A DNA stretch of 22,369 nucleotides from positions 1 through 22,369 of the forward strand of contig DATKRK010000284.1 in assembly GCA_035532215.1 (NCBI GenBank), given 5' to 3'. A program made the translations under genes and the position numbers. Positions 7,874-15,128 of the stretch are shown here, piece by piece (position 1 is the stretch's first letter; each line of letters starts with the position of its first letter). Under the pieces are notes generated by a model, which had not been told where the DNA came from, ran no database searches, and was given only the letters and a program-made list of their open reading frames with translations. The stretch comes from JAICIG01 sp035532215 (GTDB lineage: Bacteria; Planctomycetota; Planctomycetia; Pirellulales; JAICIG01).

Positions 7874-8145
7874 AACACGGATGCAACACGGATAGCTTCT
7901 CTATCTAATCCGTACTACAAATGGTCCATTTCTTTCCGGGCCCCGAAGATTTCATGCCGCGATTCAGACGCTCCGTGCCAGGAAAGTCAAAATGCAAAAT
8001 GTAAATCGCAATATCGGAAATCGCATTTCCGCCGTTTTGCATTTTGCATTTTGCATGATCCGCAGCCGACAAATGTTTCCTTTTGGTTGCGGCCGAAGGC
8101 CGCGCTGGGTTTCATCCGTGGCTAAAGCCGGACGCTCAACGGCGC
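7861..8145. repeat. Repeat-rich gap after the arginine genes
   Basis: Three repeat types are packed between convergent genes. At 7861-7882 is a 22-bp repeat identical to 16714-16735 and, inverted, to 16948-16969. At 7988-8053 is a cruciform-like element: a 13-bp perfect inverted repeat (arms 7988-8000 and 8041-8053, CAAAATGCAAAAT type) enclosing a perfect palindrome GGAAATCGCATTTCC (8016-8030). At 8085-8109 is a 25-bp repeat with core GCGGCCGAAGGCCGC, identical in inverted orientation to 16685-16709. No gene is evident. Confidence 0.8.
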
Positions 8146-9531
8146 TTAGTTCTGCCGCACGAACATCAAGCCGTTGTTGGCGACGTTGAACAGCGAACGA
8201 TAAAGGCCGTTGTGAACGCCGTTTCGCGAGCGGCCGGGGTACCAGACGAGGTTCATGCTCAACCCCCAGCCTTGTTGCGTCAGGCCGTTGATGCCGGCGC
8301 CGGCGCCCGGGATCAGGTAGTTGAACATGCCATTGAAATCCCAATTGTTGGACAGCGGCATGCGGAAATCGCTGCCGACCATGCCGCCGCTGACGCCCGA
8401 GGCGCCGGCCCAGAGCCGGCCCCATGTGCCGTTCGGCAAGTTATAGCGATAGAACATATTGTAGTAGTTGATCGTCTGAAAGCCCTGCGTGAGCGTCAGC
8501 CCGTTGGCCGTGTTGAGCTTGCCTTGACCCGGGCGAACGGCGAAGGCGCCAAAAAAGCCGAACTCATGGCCGCAGGGCGTCAGATAGCTCAATTCGGCCC
8601 GCACCTGACCGACGTTGTATTTGACGTAGTAGTTGTCGTGCAGGTAATCGAACACGGCGCCGCCCTGAAAACCGCGGCGCCGGGCTCGGCGGAACAAGCC
8701 GGCCGTGACGAACTGCTGGTCGCGGCCTTTGGTCTGTTCGCCGTTGACCGAGTTGCCGTAGAAATCGCTCTGCACGAAGTTGGCGCCCACCTGATAGCCG
8801 ATGCCAAACGCGGCCAGACCCAGCCGGCGGCCGAACTGACCTGCAAAGTTGACTCCTTCGTGGAAGCCGAAGTTGCCGTTGCGGCCCAAATCGAGCGGTC
8901 CCGTAAAGCCTTGAGGCCCGATGAACAGCGAGTGTTCTTCGACGCGGTGCCGGGGAATGCAGATGCCGTCGCAGGGAACGAAACGAGGGCAATTCGTTTC
9001 GTCGCAGCCCGGACCGCACTCGTGATCGTCGAAGATCGGGTCGCCGCCGCAGGTCGCGCAACCTGGCCCCATCTCATCTGGGGCGTCGACCAGCATGTCT
9101 TCGAGATAGCCGTCGGACACGACTTCTTCCTGGATGACCCCGTCGTCGATGATCCGCTCTTGAATGACCTCGCCGTCCATGGCGCCGGGAGCGATCATCT
9201 CGGGGGCGGCGGGCGTCGGCTGGTTCCTGAACGCTATCTCTTGCGTCGGACCTCGGCGGGCGTAGCGGCTGGCCATCGAGCGGTAGCGGGCGCCACCCAT
9301 CGGAGCGCGTTGCCATTCCGGCACTTGCCGAACGCCAACCGGAGCCGACGGCGCGGCGACCGGCTGCAACGAGATCTCCTCGTCGGTCGAGCTGATGATC
9401 TTCGATGATGTGGTCGGTCGGGTGCGGCGGGCGAACTTTTGGGCAACCACGACGTCGGCTGATCCCCAACAGATTGCCAGGATCGCGCCGCAGATTGCCC
9501 ATTTCCCCAAGAATTGCCGTGCGAAGTGCAT
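8146..9531 (-). CDS. Exported DUF6666-like planctomycete protein
   Basis: A 461-aa protein with an N-terminal signal sequence (residues about 8-30, hydrophobic CGAILAICWG, then VVVAQ). A low-complexity region is followed by a Cys-rich segment with seven Cys at 158, 161, 172, 176, 181, 187 and 191. The remainder, from about 197, begins VEEHSLFIGPQGFTGPLDLG and alternates aromatic, Gly and Asn residues in short strands, as in an outer-membrane-like beta-barrel. I recognise the pattern as DUF6666 of Planctomycetes; the function is unknown. The ATG at 9531 is well supported by GAGGAG about 6 nt upstream. It is divergent from the 9800 gene across a 268-bp region, so shared regulation is possible. 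Confidence 0.75.
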   Translation of the reverse strand: MHFARQFLGKWAICGAILAICWGSADVVVAQKFARRTRPTTSSKIISSTDEEISLQPVAAPSAPVGVRQVPEWQRAPMGGARYRSMASRYARRGPTQEIAFRNQPTPAAPEMIAPGAMDGEVIQERIIDDGVIQEEVVSDGYLEDMLVDAPDEMGPGCATCGGDPIFDDHECGPGCDETNCPRFVPCDGICIPRHRVEEHSLFIGPQGFTGPLDLGRNGNFGFHEGVNFAGQFGRRLGLAAFGIGYQVGANFVQSDFYGNSVNGEQTKGRDQQFVTAGLFRRARRRGFQGGAVFDYLHDNYYVKYNVGQVRAELSYLTPCGHEFGFFGAFAVRPGQGKLNTANGLTLTQGFQTINYYNMFYRYNLPNGTWGRLWAGASGVSGGMVGSDFRMPLSNNWDFNGMFNYLIPGAGAGINGLTQQGWGLSMNLVWYPGRSRNGVHNGLYRSLFNVANNGLMFVRQN

Positions 9532-9799
9532 CGAAAGCTCCTCGAAAATGCTGTCGCAAGCCCGGACTCGCCGCGCCTTCTTTCAAACAGCGAAACTATC
9601 GGAATCCTCCAACCGGAACTTTCGTCAAATCCGACAAAATCGGAAAAAATTTCGCAGTCGCCGCAGATTTACACGCCCCGCCGCGTTCCTGTTTTTGTAG
9701 CCGCCGGAGCAACTCGACTGGACGCCGGCACGAGCAGCATCTATCGTTCGCGGCCGCGAACTGAACTGGGAACCGCTTCATTCACTTGGGGAGACCGCC
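9532..9799. other. Divergent intergenic region
   Basis: A 268-bp region between two divergent genes for exported proteins, with a noticeably AT-rich stretch at about 9620-9660. That stretch contains the small palindrome TCCGACAAAATCGGA followed by an A-tract, a possible operator or promoter element for either gene. I could not assign convincing -35/-10 hexamers. Frames running across it look non-coding. Confidence 0.4.
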
Positions 9800-10507
9800 A
9801 TGCGGAAAGTTTTTCATGGGACTCTGGCAGCGGCAGTCGCAACATGGAGTATTGGCGCCACGGCGGCGGCGGAGCCCGGTGCGAGGGAAGATCGTGTCGT
9901 CCCGCAACGCGCTGCGAAGCCGGCAACTGAGACGCCGCAGGTTGAAGTGAACGTGAAGATCGCCGAGTTCGACGAGCACGACCGGGCCGAAATCGATCGC
10001 GCTCTTGGTATTTCCAAGAGCTACGGCATAGCGGCGGATGACAAGGTCGTGCACTCGCTTGAAGAGCGAAAACTGCTGCAGGTGACGACTTCGCCGACGA
10101 TCCGCACGCCGAACGGAAGCAAAGCCAGCGTCAGTTACGAGGCCGGGCAGGGGCTCGACCGCCGGGACGACGCTAAACCGATAACCCACGAAATTGAAAT
10201 TGCGCCGACCATCGTGTCGGGAAATGAACCGAAAATCGTCACCGAAATTCGATATCGGGAGACGACCGGAAAAGGCGATTCGCAGCGCACAAGGGAGATT
10301 CAAACGGGAGCGAAATTGAAACCTGGCGATACGTTGGCCTTCCATTTTTCTCCGCAACCTTCGGCTCATGGCAAGAACGCCCAGGCCGCCAGCGGCGTCG
10401 GAAAACTGCTATTCGTCAAAGCGACGATCGTGAAACCGAAGCCGGCGGCAGGCGAGGCGAAGCCTAATCCTCGCGTCAGCTATCGCAAATCGCCGGCGCA
10501 GCAATAG
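9800..10507 (+). CDS. Exported secretin-like domain protein (stand-alone)
   Basis: A 235-aa protein with a signal peptide (about 1-24, ending TAAAEP). Residues about 47-150 resemble the core strands of a type II/III secretin (GspD/PilQ family). VEVNVKIAEFDE corresponds to the usual 'v.v.a.i.Ev' strand. LLQVTTSPTIRTPNGSKASV (92-111) corresponds to 'l..PtirtlnGqkAsv', and ITHEIEIAPTIVSGNEP (128-144) to 'G..l.i.Ptis.dg'. The protein lacks the N0-N3 domains and is far shorter than a true secretin. It is therefore probably not a pore, and its role is unknown. The ATG follows GGGGAG by about 7 nt. No secretion or pilus genes are nearby. Confidence 0.65.
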   Translation: MRKVFHGTLAAAVATWSIGATAAAEPGAREDRVVPQRAAKPATETPQVEVNVKIAEFDEHDRAEIDRALGISKSYGIAADDKVVHSLEERKLLQVTTSPTIRTPNGSKASVSYEAGQGLDRRDDAKPITHEIEIAPTIVSGNEPKIVTEIRYRETTGKGDSQRTREIQTGAKLKPGDTLAFHFSPQPSAHGKNAQAASGVGKLLFVKATIVKPKPAAGEAKPNPRVSYRKSPAQQ

Positions 10508-10542
10508 TGCATTGTCACCATTGAGCGATACGATCGAAGCGG

Positions 10543-11034
10543 CTATCGCAATTTACGTGGTTCTCCCAGTTCCGCGCCGCACTTTTCGCACTTGGTAAGC
10601 TTGCGATGGTGCTCGTATTCGGCGCCGCACTTCTTGCAGGTCAGATCCATCCGCCGGGTGACTTCCGCAAGATCGGTGAAATACGTGCGGCAGTAAGGGC
10701 AGATATCGTAGACGCTGCGCACTTCCTTGCGGCACTTGGGGCAGACCTTCATGCCGCGCTGCAAAGGAGAAAGCGCTTGCAGGCTGCTGCCTGAAGACCC
10801 GCTGGTATCTCCCGGGTCGCCGCGGTGCCTGGCGTCTTGGTGTACCGGCAAGCCGTCGGGGTCTTCGGCCGGAGGACCGAGCAGGTCCAGAATGGCGTCG
10901 TCGCTGAGCTTGGCGGGGTCCAGGCTGGGCACCAACACTCGAGCCTGGCAACGCGGACAAAGGCCGGTCAGGCCGGCGTATTTGTCCTTGACGTTCATTT
11001 CGTGTCCGTTGGGGCACTTGAAACGGATCGACAT
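10543..11034 (-). CDS. Multi-zinc-ribbon protein
   Basis: A 163-aa protein with three Cys-based metal sites. The N-terminal ribbon has Cys7, His11, Cys26 and Cys29 (CPNGHEMNVKDKYAG, then LCPRC). The second has CPKC at 98-101 and CPYC at 112-115. The third has CKKC at 133-136 and CEKC at 149-152. A low-complexity Ser/Gly linker lies between the first and second. The N-terminal type is common in planctomycete proteins. Without a catalytic domain, a protein- or nucleic-acid-binding adaptor role is only a guess. The start at 11034 is preferred over in-frame codons back to 11229 because GGGAG lies 6 nt upstream and homology-like sequence begins exactly there. A minus-strand TATAAG (11175-11170) could be a -10 element. 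Confidence 0.75.
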   Translation of the reverse strand: MSIRFKCPNGHEMNVKDKYAGLTGLCPRCQARVLVPSLDPAKLSDDAILDLLGPPAEDPDGLPVHQDARHRGDPGDTSGSSGSSLQALSPLQRGMKVCPKCRKEVRSVYDICPYCRTYFTDLAEVTRRMDLTCKKCGAEYEHHRKLTKCEKCGAELGEPRKLR

Positions 11035-11271
11035 CGCACGCTCCCTTGTTTGTTCAATACAAACAGGATTCAGGGCGAATGCCTCTTCCGCCGCGCAGAG
11101 GATCCCAGCTCCGCTCGACTTCTGTGCCAAGTTACCCCAAGCGTACCTTTCAGAGGTTGCCGCTCGCTCCTTATAAGTTACTAACTTTTCGTCGAAAACC
11201 CAACAGAAAAATGCCGACGCCCAATCCAAGGGGGGGGTGTGGGGCGATTGCGCAAACGAAACGTTGGCGAG

Positions 11272-13011
11272 TCAACCGGCTCGTTCGCAGATCCGAACGC
11301 CCCGGTTAGCGCAAGCGGCGACGAGCGTCTGCCGCTCGGCGCCAAGGTCGGCCTGCGAAAGCCGTTCAGTGATCGACTGGGCCTGGAGTTGATCGCGGGC
11401 GAGCGCGAAGATCAGCGGGCCCCAGGACGATTGCCCCACGCCGCAGACCCCTGCCGAGCGGAGTTCGGCGATGAGTTGGGCGATACGTTCGTTGGCGTAA
11501 GGTCCGCCTTGCTCCGCGGCGAAGCAATCGCCGGCGAGGCGACCAAAGCGAAACAGGCTTTCGCTGAAGCGCTCGAAATCGCCCTCGATCGCTGCGGGCG
11601 CCAGTTCCAGCAGCGCCTCGCGGCAGAGCGCCTCGGTCGCCGCCAATTTGGTCGCCGGCAATCTTTGGAAGGCCTGCAACTCGGCTTCGCCCGAGAGCCC
11701 CGCTTCATCGTGCGGCCAACACAGGACAAACCGCCACTCGTCCGGCAGTTTGATGCGACTGACCAGCGGCGAGATTTCCTCCTCGGCGAACTTGCCCGCT
11801 TCGATCAGCAACCCGCCGCTCATCGCTCCGTAAAGGCCGATGGCCGAACGCCGCCCGCGGCCAGCCGCGCGGGCGAATTCCTGCGGCGTGCGCCAGGGCC
11901 CATTGAAAAACGCGTTGAGGCCCATCGCCACGGCCAGGCCCAACTGCGTGCCGCTGCCCAGCCCGACGTGCGCCGGCGGCGCACGTTTGACTTCGATCCG
12001 GCAAGGAATCTCGGGGGCGATCCAGTCGGCCTGGCGGGCCGCACGTTCGGCGAACTCTCGCACTCGCTCTGGCGATTTCCCGACGGTTTCCAGGCGATCG
12101 GCCGGCGAGATTTCCAATTCCAACGCCGGCGCGTCGAGCATGGCGCCGACGCCGCCGAACTGCCGCACGTTGCTGAGGCCGAACGAGAACATGCCGAAGT
12201 GCAGCCGGCTCGGCGCCGTGATTTGAATCACGCGGTTGGACGGGCGAGGCGCCCGTCCCTCTTTGGCTATGGAGGGCCGGGCGCCCTCGCCCGGCGCATT
12301 GGAGGGCCGGGCGCCCTCGCCCGGCTGGAGGACCGGGCGCCCTCGCCCGGCGATAGAACGCGACTCGACGGGCGGGGCGCCCGTTCCTCCCTTGGATTCG
12401 ACGGGCGAGGCGCCCGTCGCTGCCTCGACCGTAACATCGCAGGCTTGCGCGCCAATCGCTGTACAGACATAATTACTGAGGAATTCAAACGCGCGGCGTT
12501 CTGCGTCTCCCGCCGTCTTTTGCACCGGCACGGCCAACCGCTCGAACTCTCGCTCGATCTCAGCGGCCGGCAGGAACTTGACGCGGGTGGCCAAAATCGC
12601 CGCTTCGAGCACAGCGTGCTTGGCGCGATTGAAGCCGAAAAAATCGCGAATGCGGCCCGAGTCGACCACTTCGGCCGTAATCGTGGATCGCTCCTCGGAA
12701 TCGTCCAGCGAGCGGACCTTGAACGCATACCAGCGGCAAACATCGGCCAGAATCCAGCCTTCGATCGCCTGGGCCGGCAACATTGCCGGGGGCGGCTCGA
12801 CGCGGCCGATCGCCGCCCGGGCCAGCAATTCGACGTCGTCGGTGACGTGCAACACGCCCTGTCCGGTGCGCTTGAGATTGCGATACGTCGTTGAGGTCTG
12901 ATAGGGCCGCAACACCAACTCGCGCATCGACGCATCGACGATCGGCCCCATCGGCGAGAGATTCACGCTGCCGTCGGCGTTGATGGTGGTAATCAGGCCT
13001 TCCAGAATCAC
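11272..13011 (-). CDS. DUF447 - beta-RFAP synthase fusion (H4MPT synthesis)
   Basis: A 579-aa two-domain protein. Residues 1-196 match DUF447, a flavoprotein-like family (MILEGLITTINADGSVNLSP and GWILADVCRWYAFKV). Residues about 261-579 match beta-ribofuranosylaminobenzene 5'-phosphate synthase of the GHMP kinase superfamily (ITAPSRLHFGMF, then the Gly-rich loop PPAHVGLGSGTQLGLAVAM at 345-363). That enzyme joins 4-aminobenzoate to PRPP with loss of CO2 and PPi, committing carbon to H4MPT. Minus the linker, the lengths match the two separate families. Residues about 198-259 form a Gly/Pro/Arg-rich linker encoded by palindromic repeats (12239-12418). GTG start; GAGGG overlaps the pabA stop, 12 nt of spacing, last gene of the operon. 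Confidence 0.88.
   Translation of the reverse strand: MILEGLITTINADGSVNLSPMGPIVDASMRELVLRPYQTSTTYRNLKRTGQGVLHVTDDVELLARAAIGRVEPPPAMLPAQAIEGWILADVCRWYAFKVRSLDDSEERSTITAEVVDSGRIRDFFGFNRAKHAVLEAAILATRVKFLPAAEIEREFERLAVPVQKTAGDAERRAFEFLSNYVCTAIGAQACDVTVEAATGASPVESKGGTGAPPVESRSIAGRGRPVLQPGEGARPSNAPGEGARPSIAKEGRAPRPSNRVIQITAPSRLHFGMFSFGLSNVRQFGGVGAMLDAPALELEISPADRLETVGKSPERVREFAERAARQADWIAPEIPCRIEVKRAPPAHVGLGSGTQLGLAVAMGLNAFFNGPWRTPQEFARAAGRGRRSAIGLYGAMSGGLLIEAGKFAEEEISPLVSRIKLPDEWRFVLCWPHDEAGLSGEAELQAFQRLPATKLAATEALCREALLELAPAAIEGDFERFSESLFRFGRLAGDCFAAEQGGPYANERIAQLIAELRSAGVCGVGQSSWGPLIFALARDQLQAQSITERLSQADLGAERQTLVAACANRGVRICERAG
12239..12418. repeat. Six-copy REP-like palindrome array inside a coding sequence
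   Basis: Palindromes lie at 12239-12257, 12277-12294, 12307-12324, 12333-12350, 12368-12384 and 12400-12418. Two subtypes occur: GACGGGCGAGGCGCCCGTC (first, fifth and sixth) and CCGGGCGCCCTCGCCCGG (second to fourth). The second and third sit in 30-bp direct repeats at 12271 and 12301; the fourth begins 26 bp later at 12327. All are read through in the fusion gene without a stop, although the units fall in different reading frames. Confidence 0.9.
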
Positions 13012-13023
13012 GGCAGCTTGCCC

Positions 13024-13683
13024 TCAGAACGTCACGGGCGCCGTCGGCAGCCGCTCGTCGCGCGGCGGCTCGCGACGCTCGCTGGCGATGCTGGGCATGG
13101 TTCGCGGCAAGGGCAGCCCCGCCAGACGCAGAAAATTCGCCAACATCTCGAAGCCAAAATCGGTCAGGATCGACTCGGGATGAAATTGCAGCCCGAACAC
13201 CGGCATTCGCTTGTGCCGCAATCCCATCACGACGCCGTCGGCAGTGCGGGCCGTCGCTTCCAAGGCGTCGGGCAGCGAGGCTTCCTCGACGGCCAGCGAA
13301 TGGTAGCGGCAGGCCGTGAGCGGATTGGGCAAACCGGCGAACAAACCTCGGTCGTTGTGAAACACGGCCGAAGTGCGGCCGTGAACCGGTTCCGGCGCCC
13401 TCACCACGCGGCCGCCCAACGCCTCGGCAATGGCCTGGTGCCCCAGGCAGACCCCCAAAATCGGCAATTTGGCGTGCAATTCGCGCACGATTTCCAACGA
13501 GCAGCCCGCTTGCTGCGGGGCGCAAGGCCCCGGCGAGAGCACGATCGCCTCGGGCTTGAGCGCCAACGCGCCCGCCGCATCGATCGCGTCGTTGCGCACG
13601 ACGCGCGTCGGCCGGCCCAGCCGCTCGAAATAGCGGGCCAGGTTGAACACGAAGCTGTCGTAATTGTCGATGAGCAGAATCAT
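13024..13683 (-). CDS. pabA: Aminodeoxychorismate synthase glutaminase subunit
   Basis: A 219-aa class I glutamine amidotransferase. It starts MILLIDNYDSFVFNL, carries the oxyanion motif SPGPCAP (50-56), the nucleophile Cys79 in GVCLGHQAIAE, and the His168/Glu170 pair in GLQFHPES. It supplies ammonia from glutamine to the PabB partner. PabA and TrpG cannot be separated by sequence alone; PabA is chosen because the partner carries the PabB-type motif and the neighbours use 4-aminobenzoate. The ATG at 13683 overlaps the pabB stop by 4 bp (ATGA). The last 25 residues or so are a nonconserved tail. No aminodeoxychorismate lyase (pabC) is in the window. Confidence 0.9.
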   Translation of the reverse strand: MILLIDNYDSFVFNLARYFERLGRPTRVVRNDAIDAAGALALKPEAIVLSPGPCAPQQAGCSLEIVRELHAKLPILGVCLGHQAIAEALGGRVVRAPEPVHGRTSAVFHNDRGLFAGLPNPLTACRYHSLAVEEASLPDALEATARTADGVVMGLRHKRMPVFGLQFHPESILTDFGFEMLANFLRLAGLPLPRTMPSIASERREPPRDERLPTAPVTF

Positions 13684-15128
13684 CGCAGCGCGCGGATCAG
13701 TCCTTCGGCCTTGTGCCAGGTTTCTTCGTATTCTAACGCCGCCGACGACTGATAGACGATTCCGCCGCCGACCGGCGCCTGCCACCAGCCGCGTCCGGCC
13801 GTAATCGTGCGGATCAGCAGATTCGTGTCGAGCGCGCCGTCGAAGCCCAAGTAGCCCAACGCCCCGCAATACGCTCCCCGTGCCGTGGGCTCCAGTTCGG
13901 CAATGATTTCCATTGCCCGCACCTTCGGGGCGCCGGTGATCGACCCGCCGGGAAACGCCGCCCGGAGCAAATCGAGCGGCTGGCATTCGTCTCGCAATCT
14001 GCCGCAGACGGCCGATACCAGGTGTTGCACGAATGCGTAGGTTTCCAGCCCGCAAAGCTGCGTGACTTCGACGCTTTCCGGCCGGCAGACGCGGGCCAGA
14101 TCGTTCCGCAGCAGATCGACGATCATCACGTTTTCCGCCCGGTCCTTTTCACTGGCCTGCAATTCGTCGCCGGCAAACAGGTCGGCCTCGGGCAAACTCG
14201 TGCGCTGCCGCGTGCCTTTGATCGGCCGGGCCTCGACTTTTCGATCGCAGACCTGCAAAAACCGCTCGGGCGAGGCGCTGGCGATTTGAAAATCGCCCAG
14301 GTCGAAATAGCCAGCAAACGTGGCCGGATTGCGGCGCCGCAGCCGCAGATACAAAGAGGCCGCGTCGTCCTCAGCAGGGTGCAAGAGCCGTTGGGCAAGG
14401 TTGACTTGAAAGATGTCTCCGGCCGCGATGTAACCAATGGCCCGCTCGACGGCTTGCAAGTAACCCTCGCGCGAGAAATTGCTGGTCAGGCCGGGCAAAC
14501 TGGCCGTCGGAAATTGCGGCGCGAGCTGCTTCGCTTCGACGTTTGACAAGAGGCTCGGCGGCGCAGGCGCGAGTTTGGGCGGGGCGGACGCAAACAGCCA
14601 ACTTTTGAACTCCTGCAACCGCGCGGCGGCCCGCTCTCGTCGGCGGCGTGAGTCTTGCTCCGGCCAGCCATGCGAGATCAACCAACATCGCTCGCCGAGG
14701 TGATCGAAGGCGACGACCACGTCGTACATGCCGATCGCCAAAGCCGGAAAGCCAAACTCATCGATTCGCGGGGCCGGCAAACGTTCGAGCTGGCGGCCCA
14801 GATCGTAGCTGAAAACGCCTGCGGCGCCGCCTTGAAACGGCGGTAGCTCAGGCACGCTCGACGAGGCGAACCGCGCTAGTTCGCCAGCCAGGCGCTCGAC
14901 TCCGCCTGTCGTTTCCACTCCGCATTCGAAATAGGCGAACGGATCAGCCGAGAGGAACGAATAGCGGCCGAGCAACGGGTCGCGGCGCGCACTGTCGAGG
15001 AACAAGCAATGCGGCTTGTCGACCAGCCGCAGGAAGAACTGCTCGGCATCGAAATGCTGCAACTCTTCGACGAGCGGACCAGCGTCCTTCGAGGGCGAGC
15101 GAGAATGAGCTTCCGGCAACGGCTGCAC
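13680..15128 (-). CDS. pabB: Aminodeoxychorismate synthase component I
   Basis: A 482-aa chorismate-utilising enzyme. The C-terminal domain shows PIKGTRQR (302-309), whose Lys304 is the PabB-type residue where anthranilate synthase TrpE has Ala. It also shows IVDLLRNDLARV (336-347), HLVSAVCG (369-376), AFPGGSITGAPK (391-402), MEII (407-410), and the closing GGGIVYQSS. The N-terminal half has the usual GRYSFLSADP element. It aminates chorismate to 4-amino-4-deoxychorismate with ammonia from PabA. The start is GTG at 15128, directly following the TAA of the upstream gene with no spacer. AAGGGGAGAAGG lies just upstream inside the previous gene, so coupling is tight. Confidence 0.93.
   Translation of the reverse strand: MQPLPEAHSRSPSKDAGPLVEELQHFDAEQFFLRLVDKPHCLFLDSARRDPLLGRYSFLSADPFAYFECGVETTGGVERLAGELARFASSSVPELPPFQGGAAGVFSYDLGRQLERLPAPRIDEFGFPALAIGMYDVVVAFDHLGERCWLISHGWPEQDSRRRRERAAARLQEFKSWLFASAPPKLAPAPPSLLSNVEAKQLAPQFPTASLPGLTSNFSREGYLQAVERAIGYIAAGDIFQVNLAQRLLHPAEDDAASLYLRLRRRNPATFAGYFDLGDFQIASASPERFLQVCDRKVEARPIKGTRQRTSLPEADLFAGDELQASEKDRAENVMIVDLLRNDLARVCRPESVEVTQLCGLETYAFVQHLVSAVCGRLRDECQPLDLLRAAFPGGSITGAPKVRAMEIIAELEPTARGAYCGALGYLGFDGALDTNLLIRTITAGRGWWQAPVGGGIVYQSSAALEYEETWHKAEGLIRALR

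Noticed and set aside
8083..9408. A 441-codon plus-strand frame
   Set aside because: It is antisense to the DUF6666-like gene, which has a signal peptide and a good ribosome-binding site.
12239..12418. Palindromes as transcription terminators
   Set aside because: They lie inside an intact open frame and no T-run follows any of them.
11239..12894. A 551-codon plus-strand frame
   Set aside because: It is antisense to the DUF447-beta-RFAP synthase gene. It stays open because the palindromes contain no stop in any frame.
13680..15128. Anthranilate synthase TrpE
   Set aside because: The motif reads PIKGT with Lys304, which is the PabB form, and the neighbours use 4-aminobenzoate instead of tryptophan precursors.
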